Part shown: positions 49,654 through 59,321 of the stretch, in pieces
Layout of the letters: each line of letters starts with the position of its first letter
Numbering within the stretch: the stretch's first letter is position 1
Assembly (NCBI RefSeq): GCF_017355855.1
Contig: NZ_JAFEWD010000002.1
Span: forward strand, 186,001-250,000
Origin: Pedobacter sp. SYSU D00535
GTDB lineage: Bacteria; Bacteroidota; Bacteroidia; Sphingobacteriales; Sphingobacteriaceae
Reading direction: 5' to 3'
DNA length: 64,000 nt
Translations under genes and position numbers: made by a program
Notes under the pieces: model-generated
What the model was told of the DNA's origin: nothing
Seen by the model: only the letters and a program-made list of their open reading frames with translations
The model's database searches: none

Positions 49654-50874
49654 TTGAATCTACCAGCCTTTATAGCTAAAAGGATAACCTTTCATTCAAA
49701 ACGCACCTTTTCTAAGCTAAGTGTGCGCATCGCCGTAATCGGCATTATGCTGAGTTTGGCGGTAATGATTCTCTCCCTGGCAGTAGTAAATGGTTTTAAG
49801 TCAGAGATCAGGGAAAAGATCAGAGGTTTTTCAGGTGATATCATCGCCATCAAATACGACCTGAACTCCTCTTACGAAAATTCGCCTTTTTCTATACGTG
49901 CGGATTCTCTGAAGCTCATCAAATCCGTAAACGGGATTGAACATCTTCAGCCCTATGCGATAAAACCTGGTATCATCAACACGAATGAGGAAGTAGAGGG
50001 AGTGGTTTTGAAGGGAGTAGATGAATTGTACGATTGGAGTTATTTTAAGAAGATATTAAGCGCAGGACGCGTTATCGATTTCTCGGACAGCGTAAAAGCT
50101 AACCGTGAAATTCTTATCTCGAAATACCTCGCAGGCCGACTTAAGCTGAAGGTGGGCGATGATTTCCTGATGTATTTTGTACAGGAACCGCTTCGGAAGC
50201 GAAAGTTTGAGATTGTAGGAATCTATGATTTAGGGGTAGAGGAAGTAGACCGCACCTACGTAATTGGTAGTCTTTCTCTTATCCGGAGACTCAACGATTG
50301 GAAGCCCGACCAGGTAGGGGGCTATGAGTTACGAGTGAGCGATTTTAATCAGCTGGAGGCCTCCTCCGAGCGGGTAAGCGATGTTTTGAACTATACGCTG
50401 CGATCGTTCACTATCAAGGAATGGTATCCAAGTATTTTCCAATGGCTTGGCTTGCTCGATGTAAATACGCAGGTGATATTGGTATTGATGCTGGCTGTAG
50501 CAGTTATTAATATGATTTCTGCCCTACTGATCATCATTTTGGAACGTACCAACATGATTGGCGTTTTGAAAGCCCTGGGTAGTTCAAATTGGTCGATTCA
50601 AAAGATATTTCTGCACAATGCAGCCTACCTGATTGGATTGGGACTGCTGCTGGGTAATCTTCTTGGTCTGGGACTTGGCTTCCTTCAGCGCGAGACACAT
50701 TTTTTTCAGCTAGACCAGGCTTCGTATTATATGACGTTTATCCCTGTTGAGCTAAACGCACTGGATATCTTACTCCTTAATGTGGGAACAATGATCGTCT
50801 GCCTGCTGGTGTTGATCATTCCATCCATGCTGGTAGCAAGGATATCACCAGTGAAGGCAATAACCTTCAAATAG
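49654..50874 (+). CDS. LolC/LolE-type ABC transporter permease
   Basis: The 406-aa protein is read from TTG 49654; no ATG is available, and the N-terminus NLPAFIAKRITF is the conserved beginning of Bacteroidetes LolC/E proteins. It has four transmembrane helices (near 25-47, 275-300, 320-345 and 370-395) with a large periplasmic MacB-type domain between the first two. With an ATPase such as LolD (encoded at 57558) it would extract lipoproteins from the inner membrane. Confidence 0.88.
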   Translation: MNLPAFIAKRITFHSKRTFSKLSVRIAVIGIMLSLAVMILSLAVVNGFKSEIREKIRGFSGDIIAIKYDLNSSYENSPFSIRADSLKLIKSVNGIEHLQPYAIKPGIINTNEEVEGVVLKGVDELYDWSYFKKILSAGRVIDFSDSVKANREILISKYLAGRLKLKVGDDFLMYFVQEPLRKRKFEIVGIYDLGVEEVDRTYVIGSLSLIRRLNDWKPDQVGGYELRVSDFNQLEASSERVSDVLNYTLRSFTIKEWYPSIFQWLGLLDVNTQVILVLMLAVAVINMISALLIIILERTNMIGVLKALGSSNWSIQKIFLHNAAYLIGLGLLLGNLLGLGLGFLQRETHFFQLDQASYYMTFIPVELNALDILLLNVGTMIVCLLVLIIPSMLVARISPVKAITFK

Positions 50875-50878
50875 CCCT

Positions 50879-52222
50879 TTATTTTTTTGTCGTACTGAAG
50901 TTTAACTTCAAGTTTAGCCCGGCCGCCCCAAACCGAATATTCTGCGCACCTAATCCTCCCAGCGGGTACTTCAAAAAAGGCTCGTAGGAGATACGGCTCT
51001 TCTTACCAAGGGGATGCCCCATTCCCACAGAAAAGTTGAGCATACGGGCAAAGTCGAACGTTTGCGCCTCTGTCTCTGCCTTCTCGTCCTCCCTATCCAG
51101 CTTAATGCCGTTGTAATTGCCACTTACGTTGTAGGAGTAAGTGTACGACTCTTCAATAAAAAAGTTGGAGCTTAAGCCAGCGGTTACAAACAGCTGATTC
51201 TTATTGTCAAGCAGGACATACTTCATATTGATCGGGATGTCGAGCCCCAGCAGCGAAGCATTGTATTTCTGAATGTTATATGTTTCAGCAAGATAGGAAC
51301 CAGCGGGGCTAAGGCCTGCATTCCATCGCGAGGTCTCGGTGGGTTGCATGGTAAAGTTGTCGAGCGCTACAGCAGGGATGGATCCGGAGAAGTTCAAATT
51401 GTTCTGAGCAAGGGCAACTCCCGTTGAAATCTTAAGCTTCTTGCTAATGGTGAACTCCGACTGTACTCCGAATCCGGTATTTATGTTCGACTCACTGCCC
51501 TCCGCATAGTTGATATAGCTTCCCGCATACACCCCGATCGAAATACCCCGATTCTTTTTTGGCTGATCTTTCTTTGCATCCGGAAGCTCCGGAAGTTTAG
51601 CTAATGCCAGGGCTATGCTCTCGGGTTTCCCCGGTTCTGTTTCTGCGGGTAATGTCGTTGTTTTCTCACTGTTTTGAGAGGCAGCTGCTACCAAATTCTC
51701 TTTTACTTCATTTGGGAAATTCTCTTGAGTGACTACATCTTCCCTGGGTGTCTCAGTGCTGGGTTGTGTGAAAAACTGATCGTCATGGTCGGTAACAGCA
51801 TCCTGTTGGCCTGCTGATGGTTTTTGCGTTTCGTTATACGCAGATCCTGAAATCAAAGCAATCTCGTTCATCTCCGCTTGCAGTTCCGGTTTAATGTTAG
51901 TACCGTCTGTCTGGCTTGCTGTTGTCTGCTGTTCTTCCAGTATGTCGTCCTGCACTCGGGCAGTAGCAGCTTCCTCCGTCGGCTTTGTTTTGCCCGTGAG
52001 GTAAATCTTTTCTTGTTCGTTGCCCAGGAATAGCCAGCCTGCAGTGGCGATCAAAGCAATAGCAGCGGCATATCTCCACCAGAGTACAACTGGTTTTTTT
52101 TCTGGTTCACCAGGAAATCTCTTGCGAAGATCTTCCCAGCCAACAGACGCAGTATCATCTTCGTAGTCCTCGAAAATGTCTTTGATTCTGTTCACCAGTA
52201 AATCATCAAACTGATCCTTCAT
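50879..52222 (-). CDS. Sigma-factor-linked membrane protein with C-terminal outer-membrane-barrel-like domain
   Basis: The 447-aa protein has a cytoplasmic N-terminus (about 1-47), one transmembrane helix (about 48-65, WWRYAAAIALIATAGWLFL), a long low-complexity linker, and a beta-rich C-terminal domain (about 225-447) resembling PorT-family barrels. It overlaps the upstream ECF sigma gene by 17 bp, so it is probably the regulatory partner of that sigma factor. An anti-sigma function is inferred from operon structure and topology only. Confidence 0.65.
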   Translation of the reverse strand: MKDQFDDLLVNRIKDIFEDYEDDTASVGWEDLRKRFPGEPEKKPVVLWWRYAAAIALIATAGWLFLGNEQEKIYLTGKTKPTEEAATARVQDDILEEQQTTASQTDGTNIKPELQAEMNEIALISGSAYNETQKPSAGQQDAVTDHDDQFFTQPSTETPREDVVTQENFPNEVKENLVAAASQNSEKTTTLPAETEPGKPESIALALAKLPELPDAKKDQPKKNRGISIGVYAGSYINYAEGSESNINTGFGVQSEFTISKKLKISTGVALAQNNLNFSGSIPAVALDNFTMQPTETSRWNAGLSPAGSYLAETYNIQKYNASLLGLDIPINMKYVLLDNKNQLFVTAGLSSNFFIEESYTYSYNVSGNYNGIKLDREDEKAETEAQTFDFARMLNFSVGMGHPLGKKSRISYEPFLKYPLGGLGAQNIRFGAAGLNLKLNFSTTKK

Positions 52223-52772
52223 ACTTCATCTCCTGTTGTTGATTCAAATATTTTCTTAGTTTTTCTTTTGCCCGGCTCAGGTAAACTCTTGAGGAACTTA
52301 CCGGAATAGCGAGCATGCTGCCAATCTCTTCGTGGCTATAACCGTCAATTTCGTACAGGTTGAACACCATACGATGTACTTCCGGTAATCGGTCCAGAAG
52401 CTTCAAAATGTCTTTAGCTGATAACTGATCAACAGCATCCGGCGCCTTACCGAGATAAGCCGCCTCCTCCAGGTCGCCGTTGTTCATGTGCTTTAAGTTT
52501 TTTCGGCGATGATCAATAGCCGTATTAACTATTATTCTCCGAAGCCAGGCCTTGAATGGCTGGGTTTCATTAAAGAACTGTATTGCCTTAAAAACTTTGA
52601 TGAACGAGTCGTTCACCACTTCTAAGACGTCGTCCCGATTTGATAGGTAACGTAAGCCAACCCCCATAGCGTAGCCATAGAAATGCTTGTACAGCCTTTC
52701 CTGATACTTTAGATCGCCAAGTTTACATTTCTGAACGAGCTCTTCTTCAGAAACGGGGGGCTTTTTATGCAT
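52206..52772 (-). CDS. ECF-type RNA polymerase sigma factor
   Basis: In this 188-aa protein, region 2 is at about 20-90 (LYKHFYGYAMGVGLRYLSNRDDVLEVVNDSFIKVF, then PFKAWLRRIIVNTAIDHRRK) and region 4 at about 120-180 (LPEVHRMVFNLYEIDGYSHEEIGSMLAIP, SRAKEKLRKYL). It likely directs transcription in response to an envelope signal. It is co-transcribed with the downstream membrane protein. Confidence 0.92.
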   Translation of the reverse strand: MHKKPPVSEEELVQKCKLGDLKYQERLYKHFYGYAMGVGLRYLSNRDDVLEVVNDSFIKVFKAIQFFNETQPFKAWLRRIIVNTAIDHRRKNLKHMNNGDLEEAAYLGKAPDAVDQLSAKDILKLLDRLPEVHRMVFNLYEIDGYSHEEIGSMLAIPVSSSRVYLSRAKEKLRKYLNQQQEMKYEGSV

Positions 52773-53200
52773 TAATTACCGACCTTTTTTAAATTATATC
52801 TATAGACCGTTGGTGCTAAAAATGAAGCCCCCGGCTGGTTTGTCTTGCTTAAAATCAGCTCATCTCCCTGTATTTCATAGGTATATGAACCGGATAGTAT
52901 CAGCAGCGGATCAAAATGAGCGGGCCAGACATTTTTGTCCCTGAATTCAATCACATTTCCTTTGATCTCAAATGTTCCTGAACCTCCTGCCGGATAGTAG
53001 TTGGGGTTGCCTTGTGATGTATAGGTTTTACCCTGGAAGGTGATAGAGGCTTCTACCGGTGGTGTCAACATTGAACTGATCGGCCGAATGACAGTAAACT
53101 CGCCCGTGTAAGTTCCACTGAAGATAACCTTCTCTTCTTTCTTGCAGGCAGCAAGCAGGACGAAGGTGAATACGAAAATCCCAACTTGTCGGCTTGTCAT
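52772..53200 (-). CDS. Hypothetical lipoprotein
   Basis: The 142-aa protein has a signal peptide ending in a lipobox (LLAAC, Cys about 19). The rest is a small beta-rich domain, lipocalin-like in pattern (FSGTYTGEFTVI, GSYTYEIQGDELILSKT). It shares one base with the start region of the sigma gene. Confidence 0.65.
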   Translation of the reverse strand: MTSRQVGIFVFTFVLLAACKKEEKVIFSGTYTGEFTVIRPISSMLTPPVEASITFQGKTYTSQGNPNYYPAGGSGTFEIKGNVIEFRDKNVWPAHFDPLLILSGSYTYEIQGDELILSKTNQPGASFLAPTVYRYNLKKVGN

Positions 53201-53306
53201 TTTTTTCTCTTTATAAAGCTCCTACGAGGTGGAGGATCAAAACGCTACAGCTCCTATTCTTTTTCTAAACTTTTTGTTTCTTCCCGAAGTGAGTGTAAAC
53301 CCGCGT

Positions 53307-54173
53307 CTATTGTACTTTTCCGCTTATCTTGTGAGTGGAAGTAATATGAATAGGAGAGGAAGTATCTGCCTTGTTAATATTCCCCTCCATTTTAATAATC
53401 ATGGTGCCGGATAAGGGAAGCCCGCTCTTTCTGTCAATTTCGATTGTACCAGTTCCGGAACCAGTAAGAGTAGTCTGAGCTCCCGACTGGGCCAGCTTAG
53501 CGTCAACGGTATTTTTAACAAGGATACCGGCTGTCTGCACACCCAGTTTCATTAGGGTATAATCGGTTTTGCTGGTCGTGCTACCGAGGACGGTCCCTTT
53601 AATATCCTTTGTCCATGATTGTCCGATTGCTACCGGATAGGAGGGGAAAATATTGAAACTGGTGGAGAAATCGTTCAGGAAGCGCTCGTTGTTGTAGCTT
53701 GCTCGTATAGCTGCTTCCACCTGAGGGTCGGGTTGCATGGATTTAATAATGGACGCCATTAACTCGTTTATCCCATTCACATCAGTAATTACACCTTGCT
53801 TATCCAGTCGTAGCGTAAAGGACTTTCCGATCATACTCCCAAAGATATTACCTAGCAAGGGAGCAGAAGCCTCTGGATTTTCTGAGTCGTAGTTCAGTCC
53901 CATCATCTCTACCTTTATTTTATTATAGGTAGTTCTGATCACCTGTCCCTCGCTTGTTTCAGCCTCTACGACCATATCATAACCAAACTGGAAGGCCTGC
54001 TTAAGTAACAGTGGTTGGTTATTCTCCTGTAGTGAAATCTCCTGGTTGATAGCCATCTCTGTACTATACTTTCTGCCTTTCTCAAAGGAGAGTTTTAGTA
54101 ATGCTTTGGATTGTGCCGCGGCCTGGCTTATGCTGAACAATAACAGCAGCGCAAAGGTGACTATTCCCTTCAT
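53307..54173 (-). CDS. DUF6263-like exported protein
   Basis: The 288-aa protein has a signal peptide at 1-21 (FALLLLFSISQAAAQ) and a beta-rich body with LLKLSFEKGRKYSTEMAINQEIS and a conserved SYPVAIGQSWTKDI segment, matching a Bacteroidetes family of unknown function. It starts directly after mazG on the same strand. Confidence 0.75.
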   Translation of the reverse strand: MKGIVTFALLLLFSISQAAAQSKALLKLSFEKGRKYSTEMAINQEISLQENNQPLLLKQAFQFGYDMVVEAETSEGQVIRTTYNKIKVEMMGLNYDSENPEASAPLLGNIFGSMIGKSFTLRLDKQGVITDVNGINELMASIIKSMQPDPQVEAAIRASYNNERFLNDFSTSFNIFPSYPVAIGQSWTKDIKGTVLGSTTSKTDYTLMKLGVQTAGILVKNTVDAKLAQSGAQTTLTGSGTGTIEIDRKSGLPLSGTMIIKMEGNINKADTSSPIHITSTHKISGKVQ

Positions 54174-54980
54174 CTATAGTTTTTTTGCTTCATTCCAGTA
54201 GATATCCATTTCAGCAAGGGTCATGTCTTTTAAGTTCTTACCCTGCTCTGAGGCTTTTTTCTCCAGGTATTGAAATCTCTTAATAAACTTCTTGTTTGTC
54301 TTTTCTAACGCATTTTCGGGGTTGATGTCGATAAACCGGGCATAGTTGATGAGTGAGAAAAGCAAGTCTCCGAACTCACTCTCAGCCTTGTCGCGATCAA
54401 TTTCCTCGTTATTTACGCTGTTGAACTCCTCTCTGAACTCTTGTATTTCCTCTTCTACTTTCTCCCAAACCTGACTTTTTTCTTCCCAATCAAACCCCAC
54501 CCCGCGGGCTTTTTCCTGAATACGGGATGCTTTTACCAGGGCCGGTAATGAAACAGGAACTCCCTCAAGCACCGATTTATTACCCTCTTTTAACTTGAGC
54601 TGTTCCCAGTTGCGTTTTACGTCTGTTTCATTCTCGACCTCTGTATCTCCATAAATGTGAGGATGGCGCGATATTAATTTATCACATATCCCATTTAGTA
54701 CATCGGTGATCGTAAAGAGGTCCGTTTCTGATGCTATCCTTGCATAGAAGACCATGTGGAGCATGATATCGCCAATCTCTTTTTTTATTTCGCTCATGTC
54801 TCCGTCCAGAATCGCGTCGGATAACTCGTAAGTTTCCTCAATGGTGAGATGACGGAGGCTTTCCATTGTCTGTTTTTTATCCCAGGGGCACTGCTCTCTC
54901 AGTGTGTCCATAATAGAAAGCAAACGTTCGAAGGCCGTGGCCGGGGTAGATGATGATGGAGGGGCTATATTTTTAGGCAT
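54174..54980 (-). CDS. mazG: Nucleoside triphosphate pyrophosphohydrolase MazG
   Basis: The 268-aa enzyme hydrolyses NTPs to NMP and pyrophosphate, sanitising nucleotide pools. Two MazG domains are present. The first has LRHLTIEETYELSDAI and EIKKEIGDIMLHMVFYA with the metal-binding Glu/Asp set; the second has EFREEFNS and KAESEFGDLLFSLINYARF. Length is normal. Confidence 0.93.
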   Translation of the reverse strand: MPKNIAPPSSSTPATAFERLLSIMDTLREQCPWDKKQTMESLRHLTIEETYELSDAILDGDMSEIKKEIGDIMLHMVFYARIASETDLFTITDVLNGICDKLISRHPHIYGDTEVENETDVKRNWEQLKLKEGNKSVLEGVPVSLPALVKASRIQEKARGVGFDWEEKSQVWEKVEEEIQEFREEFNSVNNEEIDRDKAESEFGDLLFSLINYARFIDINPENALEKTNKKFIKRFQYLEKKASEQGKNLKDMTLAEMDIYWNEAKKL

Positions 54981-55116
54981 TTTTTTTTTGAGGCAAAGTT
55001 AGCGTTTCCTGCTGAAGGTGCTAAGGGGATATTAAGTTGAAAAACAGGGATAAATGAATTGGTCCTGAAATTTGTCGGGAAATGAACGTGTGTAACGCTT
55101 GTGTTAATAAATTGTT

Positions 55117-55157
55117 TTAGAGATTGTAAAAATAATGAGAGAATTGCAATATATTTG
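55117..55157 (+). promoter_or_regulatory. Candidate promoter for the PAP2-like gene
   Basis: TATATTTG (about 55150-55157) matches the Bacteroidetes -7 consensus. A TTG lies roughly 25 bp upstream of it. It is 40 bp before the ATG at 55197. Confidence 0.5.
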
Positions 55158-55196
55158 ACCCGCCTAAAACTAGGGTAAAGATTGTGTTATCTTTTT

Positions 55197-55856
55197 ATGA
55201 ATAACAATAGGATAAAAGTAGCAGAAACATCACTTAATAGATGGGCATTGGCCTGGCAAGAACCTCTTTTTAAACAGAAGCTATTATTCGGTGTTGGTTT
55301 GTTTTTTAGCTTGATGCCGATATATCCGGTGTTTTACCAATATATTGAGCAAAGGGACGGATATAATCAGCAGGACATTGTTCTCCAGATGCTGCCGTCA
55401 ATTGATGTTTCCATGCCTATTTTTATAGTTACCTGGGCGATGGCAATTCTACTGACAGTAAGAGCACTTCAAAATCCGGCTATATTCATTACCTTTTTAT
55501 ATGGCTTTGTAGTATTAAATGTGCTACGTTTTTTTACGATTGGGTTGGTTCCTTTTGACCCTCCTCCAGGCTTGATTCCGATTGTAGACCCGATTAGCAA
55601 CTATTTCTATGGAAAAAGCTATGTTACAAAAGACTTGTTTTTCTCCGGGCATACAGCAACACAGTTCCTGTTCTTTATGTGTCTTCAAAAGAAGACCGAT
55701 CGGAAATTGGCTCTGTTCGGAACCATCTTAATGGGGATTTTCGTTCTGATTCAGCACGTACATTTTACCATCGACGTGGTGACCGCACCAGTGTTTACGT
55801 ACTTTTGTTATTTGGTAGCAAAGAAAATCACAAAGCCCTACTCGCAAATGTTTTAA
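55197..55856 (+). CDS. PAP2-like / sphingomyelin-synthase-related membrane phosphatase
   Basis: The 219-aa protein is taken from ATG 55197; a GTG at 55182 would add five residues. It has about six transmembrane helices. Catalytic-type motifs are FSGHTATQFLFF and HVHFTIDVVTA, the His/His/Asp pattern of the PAP2_C group. It may act on lipid phosphates or transfer head groups in sphingolipid metabolism, which is typical of Sphingobacteria. The substrate is not established. Confidence 0.8.
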   Translation: MNNNRIKVAETSLNRWALAWQEPLFKQKLLFGVGLFFSLMPIYPVFYQYIEQRDGYNQQDIVLQMLPSIDVSMPIFIVTWAMAILLTVRALQNPAIFITFLYGFVVLNVLRFFTIGLVPFDPPPGLIPIVDPISNYFYGKSYVTKDLFFSGHTATQFLFFMCLQKKTDRKLALFGTILMGIFVLIQHVHFTIDVVTAPVFTYFCYLVAKKITKPYSQMF

Positions 55857-55908
55857 TCTTTATGAAAATATAATTACCTTTATTCTAAATTAACAAACTC
55901 TCACTCTT

Positions 55909-56061
55909 ATGGACTACCTTGAAGATGAAGCCAAAAAAGGCTTCGTTGCTATTACTGTTATAGCACTTGTCATTCTATTCCTAGGTCTCATTCTCAGCTC
56001 TATGATTGATTTTACTGCCGACGACTATTACGGCTCGGCTGTTGCTACTGCCCCTAAATAA
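55909..56061 (+). CDS. Small single-pass membrane protein
   Basis: The 50-aa product of ATG 55909 has an acidic N-terminus, one transmembrane helix (FVAITVIALVILFLGLILSS, about 12-31) and a short polar tail. No homologue is known to me. It is followed by a strong terminator. Confidence 0.5.
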   Translation: MDYLEDEAKKGFVAITVIALVILFLGLILSSMIDFTADDYYGSAVATAPK

Positions 56062-56117
56062 GGTGAGTGCAGGTTCTGCTGCGTATATTTGCCAGGGCGG
56101 GAAAGAGAAATAGACAA

Positions 56118-56156
56118 AACAATAAAGGGCGATGAAATTCATCGCCCTTTATTGTT
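56118..56156. terminator. Strong bidirectional terminator
   Basis: A 19-bp perfect inverted repeat (56118-56136 with 56138-56156) with flanking A/T tracts serves the rightward small ORF and the leftward sucC. Confidence 0.85.
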
Positions 56157-56176
56157 TTCTGTTGTTTGGCTTTTAC

Positions 56177-57370
56177 CTATTTAGAAAGCACTTTGGTTAC
56201 TAGTTCTGCCGCTTCCTTTAGTAAGATTGCGGAGTAAACCTGAAGTCCTGACTCGTCAATTAGTTTTTTAGCTTCTTCAGCATTTGTTCCCTGAAGACGA
56301 ACAATGATTGGAACGCGAACGTTTCCTAGCTCTTTGTAAGCATCAATCACACCTTGAGCAACACGGTCGCAACGAACAATACCACCAAAAATGTTGATTA
56401 GAATAGCTTTAACATTCGGATCTTGCAGGATGATATTGAATGCAGCTTTTACAGTTTGAGCATTGGCTGTTCCACCCACGTCAAGGAAGTTTGCAGGTTC
56501 TCCACCAGCTAATTTGATAATATCCATGGTAGCCATAGCCAAACCGGCACCGTTTACCATACAACCCACGTTTCCATCTAACTTTACGTAGTTAAGGTTA
56601 GACTTGCTGGCCTCTACTTCCATTGGGTCTTCTTCTGTTTCATCCCGCAAGGCAGCGTAATCAGGATGACGGAATAGCCCGTTATCATCCAGATTCACCT
56701 TTGCGTCAACCGCCAGGATCTTGTTATCTGAGGTTTTAAGAACAGGGTTGATTTCAAACATCGAAGAGTCTGTGTGCTCATAAGCTTTATATAAGGCAGC
56801 GATGAATTTCGTCATGTCCTTGAAAGCATCCCCGCTAAGACCAAGGTTGAAAGCAATTTTACGAGCCTGGAAACCTTGTAATCCAACCTTTGGATCAATT
56901 TCTTCCTTAAAGATGAGGTGCGGTGTATGTTCAGCAACTTCTTCAATGTCCATACCACCCTCGGTTGAATACATCACAATGTTACGTCCTTTTGCTCTGT
57001 CGAGTAGAACGCTGACGTAGAATTCTTTTGTTTCACTTTCTCCAGGGTAGTATACATCCTGTGCAATAAGTACTTTGTTTACTTTTTTGCCTTCGGGACC
57101 AGTTTGAGGTGTCACTAACTGCATTCCGATAATTTGCTCAGATTTTTCCCGAACTTCATCCAGGTTTTTAGCAAGTTTTACACCACCGCCTTTTCCACGG
57201 CCACCAGCATGGATTTGTGCTTTTACCACTACCCAGTCTGAGTTATAATCTTCTTTCAGCTTTTTTGCAGCCTCTACAGCTTCTTCTGGTGTTTCGGCAA
57301 CAATGCCTTCCTGCACTCGAACACCGAAACTTTTCAATATGGCTTTACCTTGATACTCGTGAATATTCAT
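56177..57370 (-). CDS. sucC: Succinyl-CoA synthetase beta subunit (ADP-forming)
   Basis: This 397-aa subunit acts in the TCA-cycle interconversion of succinyl-CoA and succinate with nucleotide. An ATP-grasp domain starts MNIHEYQGKAILKSFGV; QIHAGGRGKGGGVKLA and a C-terminal CoA-ligase domain (LDVGGTANAQTVKAAFNIIL, NIFGGIVRCDRVAQG) follow. Length is normal. sucD is not adjacent in this window. Confidence 0.95.
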   Translation of the reverse strand: MNIHEYQGKAILKSFGVRVQEGIVAETPEEAVEAAKKLKEDYNSDWVVVKAQIHAGGRGKGGGVKLAKNLDEVREKSEQIIGMQLVTPQTGPEGKKVNKVLIAQDVYYPGESETKEFYVSVLLDRAKGRNIVMYSTEGGMDIEEVAEHTPHLIFKEEIDPKVGLQGFQARKIAFNLGLSGDAFKDMTKFIAALYKAYEHTDSSMFEINPVLKTSDNKILAVDAKVNLDDNGLFRHPDYAALRDETEEDPMEVEASKSNLNYVKLDGNVGCMVNGAGLAMATMDIIKLAGGEPANFLDVGGTANAQTVKAAFNIILQDPNVKAILINIFGGIVRCDRVAQGVIDAYKELGNVRVPIIVRLQGTNAEEAKKLIDESGLQVYSAILLKEAAELVTKVLSK

Positions 57371-57545
57371 TGTTTTGAAAGTTTTCAGGCGTAAAACTAC
57401 TACTTTGCTTCAATTTCCGAAAGGTTAATGTAAGTTTTAAAAATTTCGCTACAGGATATTATCTTTTTATTAATCAATTTTTCGAGGCTATCCGAAATAC
57501 AAGGGAAAACTTTTATTAGCCTTTAAACCTTTTCAAGTAAAAAAC

Positions 57546-57553
57546 TATCTTCG
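57546..57553 (+). promoter_or_regulatory. Likely -7 element directly before lolD
   Basis: TATCTTCG resembles TAnnTTTG and ends 4 bp before the ATG at 57558, so the transcript may be nearly leaderless. Confidence 0.4.
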
Positions 57554-57557
57554 CCCA

Positions 57558-58223
57558 ATGCTGCAGGCCAATGCTATTCGGAAATCTTATGGGAAGCTCG
57601 AAATATTAAAAGGAGTAGACTTTGGGGTTAGCAAGGGAGAGATTGTAACGATCCTAGGCGCTTCAGGAGCAGGTAAAAGCACCTTGCTTCACATCATTGG
57701 CACGCTTGATCGTCCTGATAAGGGAGAAGTGATTCTCAATAATGTGAATGTGTCAAAGTTGTCATCAAAAAAGTTGAGTCTTTTTCGGAACAGGCATATA
57801 GGTTTTATCTTTCAGTTTCACCATCTGTTACCTGAATTCACCGCACTTGAAAATATTTGTATTCCAGCATTTATTGCTAAGCAGGGCAAGAAGGAAGCGG
57901 AGGGGAAAGCCAGGAACTTGCTTGAAATGTTGGGGCTAAGCCACCGGGCGGAACATAAGCCATCCGAACTGTCCGGCGGAGAACAGCAGCGTGTTGCCAT
58001 TGCAAGAGCCCTGATTAATGATCCATCTATTATTTTGGCAGATGAACCTTCTGGTAATCTTGATTCGGAAAACGCAAGAGGGCTTCATCAGCTATTCCTG
58101 GACTTGAGGGAGCAATTTTCTCAAACTTTTGTGATTGTTACCCATAACGAAGACTTGGCAGAACTCGCCGATCGGAAGGTGATTATGAAAGACGGACAAA
58201 TTATAAAGGAGCCATCAGCGTGA
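57558..58223 (+). CDS. lolD: LolD-type ABC transporter ATP-binding protein
   Basis: The 221-aa ATPase has Walker A GASGAGKS (34-41), Q-loop [16 protein letters not shown], signature [15 protein letters not shown] and Walker [13 protein letters not shown]. It is of the MacB/LolD class that drives lipoprotein release through LolC/E-type permeases, one of which is encoded at 49654. It overlaps the next gene by 4 bp. Confidence 0.9.
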   Translation: MLQANAIRKSYGKLEILKGVDFGVSKGEIVTILGASGAGKSTLLHIIGTLDRPDKGEVILNNVNVSKLSSKKLSLFRNRHIGFIFQFHHLLPEFTALENICIPAFIAKQGKKEAEGKARNLLEMLGLSHRAEHKPSELSGGEQQRVAIARALINDPSIILADEPSGNLDSENARGLHQLFLDLREQFSQTFVIVTHNEDLAELADRKVIMKDGQIIKEPSA

Positions 58224-58681
58224 AAGTACTGATTACAGGAGCTACATCAGCTTTGGCCTTTCAGCTTGAGAAAAAGCTTGGCCCTGCTTTCGATATTGTG
58301 TTTGCAGATTCCCAGGAGTTGCCACAGTTTTTGCTGAGTAACAATCGTTTCTTGAAAATTCCAAAGGGCAGTGAGCCTTCTTTCGCCCATCAGCTTCTGA
58401 GTACTTGTCTCGACTTAGAAATTAGCTATTTGTTCCCCCTGCGTCGAGAAGAGATCCTATCTCTGATTGAAGCAAGGCAGTTGTTTGATGAGTATGGGAT
58501 AAAATTGATGGTTCCTCCTCAACGGGCTCTAAACTCCTTGTTAATGGGACCGAAAATAGGTGAGTTAACGATAGTAGGTCTGGAGGAAGCACCAGGGGTA
58601 GATGAAAGTGACACAGACCGGGGAGCTTTCTGGGCTAATGGAGAAGATAAGGCTACTTATCGAATACTAACAGTTGACTAA
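58220..58681 (+). CDS. Truncated ATP-grasp-like protein (pre-ATP-grasp domain only)
   Basis: The 153-aa protein starts at GTG overlapping the lolD stop. The Rossmann-like N-terminal part [21 protein letters not shown] and the following layout match the pre-ATP-grasp domain of carbamoyl-phosphate-synthase-like enzymes. The ATP-binding and catalytic domains are absent, so it may be a remnant or a single-domain regulatory protein. Confidence 0.6.
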   Translation: MKVLITGATSALAFQLEKKLGPAFDIVFADSQELPQFLLSNNRFLKIPKGSEPSFAHQLLSTCLDLEISYLFPLRREEILSLIEARQLFDEYGIKLMVPPQRALNSLLMGPKIGELTIVGLEEAPGVDESDTDRGAFWANGEDKATYRILTVD

Positions 58682-59289
58682 TGCTTGCTTATTCAGAAAT
58701 AGATCCCCAAAAAAAAGCGTTCATTTTTGAATTGGATAACGTGCTCATCCCCGAAAGGGATTACCTGTTGCAGGTGTATTATCTTTTTTCAAATTTTTTA
58801 GAGTATCTGGAGACTTTCCCTCCGGCCAATGATCTTACCCAGTTCTTCAAGAAAGCTTATGAGAATAAAGGCCCCGATAAGTTGTTTGAAAAGGCGCGGG
58901 AGGTATTTGGTTTTGATGAGAAATACAAGGCGAATTTCGAGCGTTTACATATCGAGGCCAAGCTGCCGCTGAAATTGCTGTTGTATCAACAGGCACTGAA
59001 CCTGCTGCAGGAAATTGTGGTAGACCGGAAACAGATCTTCATCGTCACCGGTGGGAACCCTTTGCAGCAGTTGAATAAAATCAAGCAGACAGAATGGAAC
59101 GGGCTTGAAAAGTATTTAAGAGTTTATTTTGTGAACGAGGTAGCACCAAAGCCTTCCCCTGAAATTCTTAACCTCATTTTAGAGGAGCATAAGCTTGATA
59201 AAAAGGACGTATTGCTTTTTGGTGTATCTGAGACTGACCGTGTTTTCGCAAGAAATGCGAACCTTGATTTTGTTGAAGTAAAATATTAA
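58681..59289 (+). CDS. HAD-superfamily protein with degenerate catalytic motifs
   Basis: The 202-aa protein has HAD motif I as FELDNVLI, so the nucleophile Asp of DxDxT is Glu and the Thr is Val. Motif II (FIVTGGN) and the motif III Lys (APKPSPE) are kept. Motif IV reads FGVSETD, lacking the usual GDS Asp. It is probably a non-catalytic HAD fold. Its ATG overlaps the stop of the ATP-grasp-like gene (TAATG), so the two are coupled. Confidence 0.7.
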   Translation: MLAYSEIDPQKKAFIFELDNVLIPERDYLLQVYYLFSNFLEYLETFPPANDLTQFFKKAYENKGPDKLFEKAREVFGFDEKYKANFERLHIEAKLPLKLLLYQQALNLLQEIVVDRKQIFIVTGGNPLQQLNKIKQTEWNGLEKYLRVYFVNEVAPKPSPEILNLILEEHKLDKKDVLLFGVSETDRVFARNANLDFVEVKY

Positions 59290-59321
59290 CTTCCAGAAAT
59301 CGTTTAAGACAAAATTCTGGT

